The position numbers were made by a program, and so were the translations under genes. From Arthrobacter cupressi (GTDB taxonomy: Bacteria; Actinomycetota; Actinomycetes; Actinomycetales; Micrococcaceae): DNA of 64,000 nt. The stretch is taken from contig NZ_FNEI01000014.1 in NCBI RefSeq assembly GCF_900099975.1, positions 49,488 to 113,487 of the forward strand, in the 5' to 3' direction. Of this stretch, positions 55,663 through 63,040 are shown one piece after another. The notes under the pieces are model-generated. The model had not been told where the DNA came from. It was given only the letters and a program-made list of their open reading frames with translations, and searched no databases. Within the stretch, counting starts at the first letter, position 1, and each line of letters opens with the position of its first letter.

Positions 55663-58600
55663 ATGAGCCTGGCACGCCGGCTCATCTCAGCCGGCTTCAG
55701 CGACCTCGACAAAGGGGAGCGGTTCCTTGGTGCCCGCGAACTCGACGGCATCGACCAGGAGACCCTCTTCGCGGGCCTGCACCTGAGCGCGAGCCCGGAC
55801 ACGGCCCTGCAGACCCTGGTGCGGCTGATCGAAAAGCACCCGGAGCTGCGGGACCTCGCGGCGGCCGAGCCGGAGCGCAGCGAAGCCCTGTACCGCCTGC
55901 TCGGAGCATCCGAGGCCCTCGGCGAGTTCCTGATCCGCCACCCCGAGCACCTCGACGTGTTCGACGGGCGGGTCAGCCCCGAGCCGCAGGCCCAGGACCC
56001 GGCCGTGCTGCGGTCCCGGCTGCTTGCTTCCGTCCGCGCCGACGCCGCCACCCCGCGGCCGGTGGCAGCCCTGACCGGCACGAAGGCATACGCCGCGCTG
56101 CGCACTGCCTACCGCCGCGGCCTGACCGAGCTGGCCATCAGGGACCTGTGCGCCGCCAGCCCGCAGGACGCGATGCCGATCGTCGGGGCCGAGCTGGCAG
56201 ACCTCGCCGGTGCCGCCATCGAAGCGGCACTGGCCGTGTCCCGCGCCGAGGCGGCCGCCGCCTTCGACCCGGCGGACGTCGCCGCGGTCCGGCTGGCAGT
56301 CATCGGCATGGGCAAGTGCGGCGCCCGGGAGCTTAACTACATTTCCGACGTCGACGTCATCTATGTGATCGACGCCCCGGGGCTGGAGGACGCGCACGCC
56401 GCCACCATCGGAACCGCCCTGGCCAGCGGGATCTCGCGGGCAATTTCCTCCACCGCCCCGGAGCCCGGGCTCTGGGAAGTCGATGCGAACCTGCGCCCCG
56501 AAGGAAAGTCCGGCCCGCTGGTGCGGACCCTGCCCTCGCACCTGAGCTACTACGCCCGCTGGGCGGACAGCTGGGAATTCCAGGCACTCCTGAAGGCCCG
56601 CACCATCGCCGGCGACCGGGAACTGGGTGCCCGCTACGAGGAAGCCGTGCAGCCGCTGGTGTGGGCGTCATCGGGCCGCGAAGGCTTCGTCGAGTCCGTC
56701 CAGGCCATGCGCCGCCGGGTCACCGACAACATCGCCCCTGCGGAGGAACAGCGCCAGATCAAGCTCGGCCCGGGCGGGCTGCGGGACGTCGAGTTCACCG
56801 TGCAGCTGCTGCAGCTGGTCCACGGGAAGTCGGACGAGACGCTGCGCTGCCGGGACACGACGTCGGCCATCGCGGCGCTCTCGGCCGGCGGCTACATCGG
56901 GCGCGCCGACGCCGCCGCCTTCGACAGCGCCTACCGCTACCTCCGGTTGCTGGAACACCGCATCCAGCTCTTCCAGCTGCGCCGCACCCACCTGATGCCC
57001 ACCAGCGAGGACGCCCAGCGCTTCCTGGCCAAGGCCGTGCTCGGGCCCTTCTCCACGGAACGCCCGCACCCGGATGCGCTGATCGGCACCTGGCAGAAGA
57101 CCAAGCGCTCGGTCCGGGAACTGCACGAGCGCATCTTCTACCGCCCGCTGCTCAACACGGCGGCAAGCCTCAGCAGCGAAGACGCCCGCCTCAGCCCGGA
57201 GGCGGCACAGGGGCGCCTGGCGGCGCTCGGCTACCGCGACCCGCAGGGCGCCATGCGGCACATCGAGGCGCTCACCGCGGGCGTCAGCCGGCGTGCCGCC
57301 CTGCAGCGGCAGCTGCTGCCCATCCTGCTCGGCTGGCTCGCCGAGGGAGTGGATCCCGACGCCGGCCTGCTCGCCTTCCGCCGGGTCAGCGAGGCCCTCG
57401 GCACCACGCACTGGTACCTCGGAATGCTGCGTGACTCGCAGGCCGCGGCCGAACGGCTGTGCCACGTCCTGTCCAACTCGCGGCTGATCGCCGACCTGCT
57501 GGAAGTCTCCCCGGAATCGGTCGCCTGGCTCGGGAACGACAAGGAACTCAGGCCGGTTTCCTTCGAGGCCCAGTGGCAGGAAATCCAGTCGAAGATGTCC
57601 CGGCACGCCGACCCGGAAAGCGCCATGCGCCTCATCCGGCTCATCCGGCGCCGCGAAATCCTGCGGATTGCCATCGCCGACAGTTCCGGGCTGCTGGGCC
57701 AGGACGAAGTGGGCGAGGCGCTGGCAGACACCGACCGGGCAGCGATGCTGGGTGCCCTGCATGTGGCCGAAAACATCGTCACCGGCGGCGAACCCCTCAA
57801 GACCCACCTGCTGGTTGTGGCCATGGGCCGGCAGGGTGGCCGCGAAATCGGCTACGGATCCGATGCCGACGTCATGTACGTCCACCGCGCCCAGCCCGGC
57901 GCCACGGAAGAGGAGGCCCAGAAGCAGGCCCTGGCGATCGTCGCGCAGCTGTCGAGCCTGCTCACCCAGCCGCTGAAACCGGCGATCATGGCCGAACGTG
58001 TCCTCGCCGTCGACGCCGACCTGCGGCCCGAAGGCAAGAACGGTGCCATGGTGCGGTCCCTGGACTCGTACGCCGAGTACTACCGCCGCTGGTCCCTCAT
58101 TTGGGAAGCCCAGGCGCTGCTGCGTGCCCGGCCGGTGGCGGGAGACGACCGGCTCGCTGCCGACTTCATCGAGCTGATCGATCCCATCCGCTACCCGGCG
58201 GCGCTCGAGGACACCGAGGTCCGGGAAATCCGCAGGATCAAGGCCCGTGTCGAATCCGAGCGGTTGCCCCGCGGGGCCGACCCCGCACGCCATGTGAAGC
58301 TGGGCCGCGGCGGCCTCAGCGACGTCGAGTGGCTCGTGCAGCTGCTGCAACTCCAGCATGCCGGGAAGCATCCCGAATTGCAGACCGCTTCCACGATGCA
58401 GGCGCTGGACGCCCTCGCAGGGCTGGGGCTGATCGGGAAGCAGGACGCGCAACTGCTGCGCACCACGTGGCGGCTGGCCAGCCGGATCCGCTCCGCCAAC
58501 GTCATCTGCACGGGCCGTGCTTCCGATCTCCTGCCGGCCTCCCGCCGGGACTTGGAGGCCGTGGCGCGCTGGTGCGGCTACGCCCCGGGGCAGGCGGCGG

Positions 58601-58674
58601 TCTTCGAGGAGGACTACCTTCGGATGAGTCGGCGCACCCGGGCCGTGTTCGAGCGGGAATTCTACGGCCAGTAA
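55663..58674 (+). CDS. glnE: Glutamine synthetase adenylyltransferase/adenylyl-removing enzyme
   Basis: A 1003-residue bifunctional enzyme. Two nucleotidyltransferase domains are seen: the first with VIGMGKCGARELNYISDVDVIYV (near residue 212, in parts) and the second with VAMGRQGGREIGYGSDADVMYV (near residue 720). One removes and the other adds AMP on glutamine synthetase. Length and layout match the actinobacterial form. Its substrate should be GlnA1 further downstream, which keeps the regulatory Tyr, not its operon partner GlnA2. Confidence 0.95.
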   Translation: MSLARRLISAGFSDLDKGERFLGARELDGIDQETLFAGLHLSASPDTALQTLVRLIEKHPELRDLAAAEPERSEALYRLLGASEALGEFLIRHPEHLDVFDGRVSPEPQAQDPAVLRSRLLASVRADAATPRPVAALTGTKAYAALRTAYRRGLTELAIRDLCAASPQDAMPIVGAELADLAGAAIEAALAVSRAEAAAAFDPADVAAVRLAVIGMGKCGARELNYISDVDVIYVIDAPGLEDAHAATIGTALASGISRAISSTAPEPGLWEVDANLRPEGKSGPLVRTLPSHLSYYARWADSWEFQALLKARTIAGDRELGARYEEAVQPLVWASSGREGFVESVQAMRRRVTDNIAPAEEQRQIKLGPGGLRDVEFTVQLLQLVHGKSDETLRCRDTTSAIAALSAGGYIGRADAAAFDSAYRYLRLLEHRIQLFQLRRTHLMPTSEDAQRFLAKAVLGPFSTERPHPDALIGTWQKTKRSVRELHERIFYRPLLNTAASLSSEDARLSPEAAQGRLAALGYRDPQGAMRHIEALTAGVSRRAALQRQLLPILLGWLAEGVDPDAGLLAFRRVSEALGTTHWYLGMLRDSQAAAERLCHVLSNSRLIADLLEVSPESVAWLGNDKELRPVSFEAQWQEIQSKMSRHADPESAMRLIRLIRRREILRIAIADSSGLLGQDEVGEALADTDRAAMLGALHVAENIVTGGEPLKTHLLVVAMGRQGGREIGYGSDADVMYVHRAQPGATEEEAQKQALAIVAQLSSLLTQPLKPAIMAERVLAVDADLRPEGKNGAMVRSLDSYAEYYRRWSLIWEAQALLRARPVAGDDRLAADFIELIDPIRYPAALEDTEVREIRRIKARVESERLPRGADPARHVKLGRGGLSDVEWLVQLLQLQHAGKHPELQTASTMQALDALAGLGLIGKQDAQLLRTTWRLASRIRSANVICTGRASDLLPASRRDLEAVARWCGYAPGQAAVFEEDYLRMSRRTRAVFEREFYGQ

Positions 58675-58698
58675 TCCCGGCAAATTGTTTGCGAGGGC

Positions 58699-59184
58699 CT
58701 AGATGATTTCCTCGCGGTCCTGGAGCTCCACGACACGGCCTTCGCGCAGCCCGGTGAGTGCCGAGGCGACATGGAATGCACCGTGGACGCCGAAGTGGGC
58801 GGGGAAGTCAGCCTCGGCGACGAACCGCCATTCGGTGAGTTCGGCCTCCTGCAGGACGATCCGTGCGCCGGCAGGCAGGACCCCGCCGTCGTAGAGGAAA
58901 TTCAGGCCGTCACCGATGGGGGACGGAAACGCCGAGTGCCCGATGATGAGCAAAGCCCCGGGGACGATGTCCAGACCCAGCTCTTCGCGTCCCTCACGGC
59001 GTGCGGCGGCGCGGGGCGCTTCCCCTGCATCCACCGTGCCGCCGGGCAGGAGCCAGCCGTCCTTGTAGTTGGGCTTTACCGCCAGGACCCTGCCGCCGTC
59101 GTCGCGGATGACAAGCCCGGCGGCAACGCGGCGGCGCGGGAGAGTGCGGAAGTATTCGCGGCTTTCGGAGCTGAGATCGGCCAT
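58699..59184 (-). CDS. NUDIX hydrolase
   Basis: A 161-residue NUDIX protein. The Nudix box is intact: GGTVDAGE, then RREGREELGLDI, within a fold starting RVAAGLVIRDDGGRVL. It hydrolyses some nucleoside-diphosphate derivative; WLLPGGTVD suggests a housekeeping or mutator-type substrate, but none can be named. Convergent with glnE (24-base gap). TAGAGT (59192-59197, minus strand) ends 7 bases before the ATG. Confidence 0.88.
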   Translation of the reverse strand: MADLSSESREYFRTLPRRRVAAGLVIRDDGGRVLAVKPNYKDGWLLPGGTVDAGEAPRAAARREGREELGLDIVPGALLIIGHSAFPSPIGDGLNFLYDGGVLPAGARIVLQEAELTEWRFVAEADFPAHFGVHGAFHVASALTGLREGRVVELQDREEII

Positions 59185-59191
59185 GCCCGCA

Positions 59192-59197
59192 ACTCTA
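59192..59197 (-). promoter_or_regulatory. -10 element (TAGAGT), leaderless start of NUDIX gene
   Basis: On the minus strand TAGAGT ends 7 bases before the ATG at 59184. It lies just inside the intergenic region after the upstream small membrane protein gene. Confidence 0.4.
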
Positions 59198-59198
59198 C

Positions 59199-59525
59199 CT
59201 ACTGCCCGCCGTGGTGACCCATCTGCGACTGGTTGAGCGCGGTGGGTACGTCATAAGGGTTCGGTTTCCGGTCGCTGTCCAGGCCGGTCGCATCACGGTT
59301 GTCATAGGAGCGGGGCGTGTTGAGGTCCCGGGAGCGCAGGCGGAGTCCGACCGCGAGCAGCCCGAGGGAGTCTGCCAGCAGGACCAGTCCGAGCACGAAC
59401 ATGACTGTTGTCCCGGCGTCGGCTTCTCCGCCCGCGACGGCGACGAGCGGCCGGGGGAGGATCACCACGCAGGCGGCGAACGCCAGCCCGGACAAAACCA
59501 GCAGGATGGTCCATTTCTTCTTCAT
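59199..59525 (-). CDS. Uncharacterised small membrane protein
   Basis: A 108-residue protein, not recognised. Two transmembrane segments (about residues 6-27 and 38-60) are followed by a polar tail rich in Asn, Asp and Pro ending QMGHHGGQ. ATG 59525 follows a GGGGGA stretch; a TTG four codons earlier is possible. Upstream of and same strand as the NUDIX gene, divergent from the small helix-turn-helix gene. Confidence 0.65.
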   Translation of the reverse strand: MKKKWTILLVLSGLAFAACVVILPRPLVAVAGGEADAGTTVMFVLGLVLLADSLGLLAVGLRLRSRDLNTPRSYDNRDATGLDSDRKPNPYDVPTALNQSQMGHHGGQ

Positions 59526-59604
59526 TGCTTCCCCCAAGCGTCGGGCCGTTTACGTTCAACCCATTCAATCTGGAAGCAGGCCAAAACGAAAGCCGCGGCA
59601 GGCC

Positions 59605-59620
59605 GTCAACTTTTGTTGAC
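59605..59620 (+). promoter_or_regulatory. Perfect inverted repeat upstream of small HTH gene
   Basis: GTCAAC (59605-59610), TTTT spacer, GTTGAC (59615-59620): a perfect 6-4-6 palindrome 18 bases before the ATG at 59639. Possible operator, perhaps for the HTH protein itself. Confidence 0.4.
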
Positions 59621-59638
59621 GCCATGGAGGTGGACCGC

Positions 59639-59839
59639 ATGAAGACCCTGGTCGGATCAATGGACGGCATGGGCCCTGCCGAGGCCCTCTATGCCGTGGC
59701 CGAGCTGCAGAAGGAAGTGGGCAGGACCGAAGCCCAGTTGGTGCGCGCTGCCCGGCAATCGGGGTTGTCCTGGGAAGCGATCGCCCTCTGCCTCGGCGTC
59801 AGCAAGCAGGCAGTGCACAAGAAGTACGGCAAGCAATAG
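59639..59839 (+). CDS. Small helix-turn-helix protein
   Basis: A 66-residue protein. Residues about 40-64 form a helix-turn-helix (LSWEAIALCLGVSKQAVHKKY) like those in resolvase or sigma-factor region 4 proteins; the N-terminal part is a helix (AEALYAVAELQKEVGRTEAQLV in pieces). Probably a small DNA-binding regulator. GGAGGT 7 bases before the ATG at 59639 decides the start; ATG 59624 is less likely. Downstream is a strong terminator. Confidence 0.75.
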   Translation: MKTLVGSMDGMGPAEALYAVAELQKEVGRTEAQLVRAARQSGLSWEAIALCLGVSKQAVHKKYGKQ

Positions 59840-59867
59840 TCCGCGCCCGCGTACGGGGCGATGGAAC

Positions 59868-59909
59868 GCCAAAGGCCGGCCGCAGCGTGAAAGCTGCGGC
59901 CGGCCTTTG
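59868..59909. terminator. Bidirectional terminator between small HTH gene and glnA1
   Basis: A perfect 18-bp stem (59868-59885 with 59892-59909) with a GTGAAA loop, between convergent genes; CCAAA/TTTGG at the base. Confidence 0.85.
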
Positions 59910-59947
59910 GTTTGTACAGGAAGCCTTGGCGGCTTCCGGCAGTCTGA

Positions 59948-61372
59948 CTAGACGCCGTAGTAGAGCTCGAACTCGTAGGGGTTCGGGCGCAGCGACAGCG
60001 GCTTGATCTCGTTCTCGTACTTGTACTCGATCCAGGCGTCGATCAGGTCCTGGGTGAAGACGCCACCGGCCTGCAGGAACTCGTTGTCCTCACGCAGGGC
60101 TTCCAGTGCTTCTTCGAGGGAACCCGGAGCCTTCGGGATGTCCTTGGCTTCCTCGGCGGGGAGCTCGTAGAGGTCCTTGTCGATCGGAGCCGGGGGTTCG
60201 ATGCGGTTGCGGATGCCGTCGATGCCGGCCATCAGCTGGGCAGCGAAGGCCAGGTACGGGTTCGAGGAGGGGTCCGGCGCGCGGAACTCGATGCGCTTGG
60301 CCTTCGGGTTGGAACCCGTGATCGGGATACGGATACCGGCGGAGCGGTTGCCCTGCGAGTAGACCATGTTGACCGGAGCTTCGAAGCCCTTGACCAGGCG
60401 GCGGTAGGAGTTCACCGTCGGGTTGGTGAAGGCGAGGACGGCGGAAGCGTGCTTCAGCAGGCCACCGATGTACCAGCGGGCGGTGTCGGACAAGCCGGCG
60501 TAGCCCTTCTCGTCGTAGAACAGCGGCTCGCCGCCGCTCCACAGGGACTGGTGGCAGTGCATGCCCGAACCATTGTCACCGAAGACCGGCTTCGGCATGA
60601 AGGTGACGGACTTGCCCCAGGCGTCGGCGGTGTTCTTGATGATGTACTTGAACTTCTGCAGGTCATCGGCGGCCGCGGTCAGCGTGGTGAACTTGTAGTT
60701 GATTTCGGCCTGGCCGGCGGAAGCGACTTCATGGTGCGAGCGCTCGACCACAAGGCCTGCCTTGTCCAGCTCAACGCACATGGCGTCGCGCAGGTCAGCC
60801 TGCTTGTCGGTGGGGGAGACGGGGAAGTAGCCGCCCTTGACCGGGGTCTTGTGACCCAGGTTGCCGCCCTCTTCCTTGCGGCCGGTGTTCCAGTAGGCTT
60901 CCTCGGAATCGATCTTGTAGAAGCTGCCCTGGGGGGAAGACTGGTACTGGACGTTGTCGAAGACGAAGAACTCGGCCTCGGGAGCGAAGAACGCGGTGTC
61001 GGCGATGCCGGTCGAGGCGAGGTAGGCTTCGGCCTTCTCGGCAACGCCGCGCGGGTCGCGGTGGTAGGGGTCGCCCGTGCGCGGGTTCACGATGGAGAAG
61101 TTCAGCGCGAGGGTCTTCTCGATACGGAAGGTGTCGATGAACGCGGAGGTCACGTCAGGGATCAGCTGCATGTCCGATTCTGCGATGCCCTGGAAGCCGC
61201 GGATGGAGGAACCGTCGAAGAGCTGGCCGTGCACGAAGAAGTCCAGGTCCACGCTCTTGGCCGGCACGTTGAAGTGCTGCTGGACGCCGGGCAGGTCGGT
61301 GAAGCGGATATCAACGAACTTGACGTCTTCTTCCTTGATGAACTGGAGAACTTCTTCCGCAGTCTTGAACAT
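59948..61372 (-). CDS. glnA: Glutamine synthetase type I (GlnA1)
   Basis: A 474-residue main glutamine synthetase (glutamate + ammonium + ATP to glutamine). Active-site blocks: [17 protein letters not shown], the [10 protein letters not shown] and [13 protein letters not shown] segments, [11 protein letters not shown], and NRSAGIRIP. The adenylylation site Tyr402 lies in [12 protein letters not shown], so this is the GlnE target. TAGGAGC precedes the ATG at 61372. A GlnR-type box lies about 150 bases upstream. Divergent from the RDD gene, as in mycobacteria (Rv2220/Rv2219A). Confidence 0.97.
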   Translation of the reverse strand: MFKTAEEVLQFIKEEDVKFVDIRFTDLPGVQQHFNVPAKSVDLDFFVHGQLFDGSSIRGFQGIAESDMQLIPDVTSAFIDTFRIEKTLALNFSIVNPRTGDPYHRDPRGVAEKAEAYLASTGIADTAFFAPEAEFFVFDNVQYQSSPQGSFYKIDSEEAYWNTGRKEEGGNLGHKTPVKGGYFPVSPTDKQADLRDAMCVELDKAGLVVERSHHEVASAGQAEINYKFTTLTAAADDLQKFKYIIKNTADAWGKSVTFMPKPVFGDNGSGMHCHQSLWSGGEPLFYDEKGYAGLSDTARWYIGGLLKHASAVLAFTNPTVNSYRRLVKGFEAPVNMVYSQGNRSAGIRIPITGSNPKAKRIEFRAPDPSSNPYLAFAAQLMAGIDGIRNRIEPPAPIDKDLYELPAEEAKDIPKAPGSLEEALEALREDNEFLQAGGVFTQDLIDAWIEYKYENEIKPLSLRPNPYEFELYYGV

Positions 61373-61522
61373 CTATGCTCCTAACGCATAACAGGTAACG
61401 GGCATTTGCCGTCTGATCCAGCGAAAACCGAAGCCGGCTGAGCACAAAAAAGTGCCCCCGGTGCGGTGGCTAGCAACTTCTACAACCTTAGGGAAAAGGG
61501 ATTTCCCGGGAGTATCAGCTTT

Positions 61523-61538
61523 GTTTCAGGCAGGTTAC
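61523..61538 (-). promoter_or_regulatory. GlnR-type nitrogen-control box upstream of glnA1
   Basis: On the minus strand the sequence is GTAAC, six bases, GAAAC, an exact match to the actinobacterial GlnR half-site pair gTnAc-n6-GaAAc. It lies about 33 bases upstream of a -10 candidate (TAAGGT, 61485-61490). Whether GlnR acts in this organism cannot be seen here. Confidence 0.55.
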
Positions 61539-61678
61539 AGAACTGCCTTCCGTGTAAACGCTACTTGCCCTGCTCGCCGAGGTCCATGTCGTCCGCGATG
61601 TGGCCCGGCGCCGCGCCGCCAGGCGGGGGGAAGGACGGCTGCGGGCTGCCGCCGTCGGGACGCTGCCAGTGATGCCGT

Positions 61679-61684
61679 TAAACT
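61679..61684 (+). promoter_or_regulatory. -10 element (TAAACT), leaderless start of RDD gene
   Basis: TAAACT ends 6 bases before the GTG at 61691. Confidence 0.5.
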
Positions 61685-61690
61685 TGTCTC

Positions 61691-62128
61691 GTGGTTTCCC
61701 GTAAAGATCTCGGCTCATGGCTCACCGGCCCGGACACGTCCGGCATTTCGAAGTACCCGGGGGAGCGGCTGGGCCTTCCCGAATCCGGGCCCGGCTCCAT
61801 GGCCCGGGCCGGGCGGCGCATCCTTGGCATTTGCATAGACTGGGGTGTGGCGCTGCTGATCAGCAACTTCGCCTTCGGCGGTAACCAGTGGGCCACGCTT
61901 GGCGTCTTCGCCATCGAGCAGATCCTACTGATCGGCACGCTCGGCTACAGCATCGGGCACCGGGTCGCCGGCATCCATGTGGTGAAGCTGGGCGGAGGAC
62001 CGGCCGGCCCGCTCGCCGCCCTGGTGCGGACCCTGCTGCTGTGCCTGGTCATCCCCGCCGTCATCTTCGACCCGGACCAGCGCGGCCTCCACGACAAGGC
62101 CATGAACACCATCCTCATCAGGATGTGA
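61691..62128 (+). CDS. RDD-family membrane protein
   Basis: A 145-residue protein with the RDD pattern: Arg in ARAGRRILGICIDWGVAL (also the first Asp, in the first transmembrane segment) and the last Asp in FDPDQRGLHDKAM. About three transmembrane segments. Some RDD proteins exchange Na+ or Li+ for protons, but most have no known role. Its position between glnA1 and the DUF4191 gene equals Rv2219A. GTG start, leaderless. Confidence 0.88.
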   Translation: MVSRKDLGSWLTGPDTSGISKYPGERLGLPESGPGSMARAGRRILGICIDWGVALLISNFAFGGNQWATLGVFAIEQILLIGTLGYSIGHRVAGIHVVKLGGGPAGPLAALVRTLLLCLVIPAVIFDPDQRGLHDKAMNTILIRM

Positions 62129-62160
62129 TCCCTCACTGCTGGAGAATTCCTGAAGACATG

Positions 62161-62195
62161 AAAGAACCGCCCCCGGCAACCAGGGGCGGTTCTTT
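62161..62195. terminator. Bidirectional terminator between RDD and DUF4191 genes
   Basis: AAAGAACCGCCCC (62161-62173) pairs with GGGGCGGTTCTTT (62183-62195) around a 9-base loop, between convergent genes. Confidence 0.8.
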
Positions 62196-62208
62196 AATGT
62201 TCGCGGAA

Positions 62209-62964
62209 TCAGCGCCCGCGCTGCGGACGAGCCTTATAGGGGTCGATGCCCTTGGGGATCGGCAGTCGGTTGCTGGCCAGGGAAGAGATGCGCTTGCTGA
62301 CCGCGTTGACCTCGACCTTGGTGAGCTCGTTCTTGAGCTTGTTCATGGTCTTGGCGATCTGGCTGATGGGAACCTGGCCTTCGCCGCGGCCGCTTTCGAT
62401 GACGTGGATGGTGACGTTCGGCAGGATGCGGGAGAGCTTCTTGCGTTCGGCGTCCAGCAGCGGCTTGGCCCGGTGCGAGGGGCCTTCGCTGACGAGGACG
62501 ACGCCGGGACGGCCGATGGCGCGGAACACGGCGTCCTGGGTGCGCGGGTTGACGGCGACCGGCTGCTCTTCGGTGATCCAGCCGCGGCGCAGGGTGCCGA
62601 GGGCGGCGCCGGACGCTCCCGGCTGGTTCTCGATCTGCGCGAAGGCGGCCCGCTCGGCTCGGCGGGACAGGATGAAAACGGCGGCCAGCAGGCCCAGCGG
62701 AATGCCGATGATCAGGCCGGTGATCGGGTTCTGCAGGAGCAGGCCGATGACCAGGCTGACGGCGATGACGCCCAGGAAGGCAAGAACCATCAGCCAGACG
62801 ACCTGGGGGTCGCTGCGGCGGGTCATCTTGAAGACTTCGCCGATTTGCTTGAGCTGGCTGGGCTTCTTTGCCTTGGCTTCCTTGGGCTTGCGGGAGAACA
62901 ATCCGCGCTTCGGAGCGTCGGCTGCCGACGGGGTCGGTTTGCTGGAATCAGGGGATTTCGCCAT
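62209..62964 (-). CDS. DUF4191 membrane protein
   Basis: A 251-residue protein (Rv2219 family). A charged Lys/Pro-rich N-terminus (1-48), two adjacent transmembrane segments (about 56-77 and 82-99), then a cytoplasmic domain with RRGWITEEQPVAVNPRTQDAVFRAIGRPGVVLVSEG (in parts). The family is always found beside lipA and glnA1; its function is unknown. TAGAAT (62974-62979, minus strand) ends 9 bases before the ATG, implying a very short leader. Confidence 0.88.
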   Translation of the reverse strand: MAKSPDSSKPTPSAADAPKRGLFSRKPKEAKAKKPSQLKQIGEVFKMTRRSDPQVVWLMVLAFLGVIAVSLVIGLLLQNPITGLIIGIPLGLLAAVFILSRRAERAAFAQIENQPGASGAALGTLRRGWITEEQPVAVNPRTQDAVFRAIGRPGVVLVSEGPSHRAKPLLDAERKKLSRILPNVTIHVIESGRGEGQVPISQIAKTMNKLKNELTKVEVNAVSKRISSLASNRLPIPKGIDPYKARPQRGR

Positions 62965-62991
62965 AGTGCCTTAATTCTACGTGATGACAAA

Positions 62992-63023
62992 GGACCGGAC
63001 GCCTGCTGAAAGGCGTCCGGTCC
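62992..63023 (-). terminator. Terminator of lipA
   Basis: A perfect 13-bp stem (62992-63004 with 63011-63023). Read on the minus strand it is followed by TTTGTCAT, as expected for ending lipA transcription before the DUF4191 gene. Confidence 0.75.
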
Positions 63024-63040
63024 CGTTGGCTTGATGGATG

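Larger units (their letters stand above)
61373..61690. other. 318-bp divergent intergenic region glnA1 / RDD gene
   Basis: Holds the GlnR-like box (61523-61538), the minus-strand -10 candidate TAAGGT (61485-61490), a short A-tract hairpin GAGCAC/GTGC (around 61440-61455) and, at the right end, the leaderless -10 of the RDD gene (61679-61684). No gene is visible. Confidence 0.55.
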
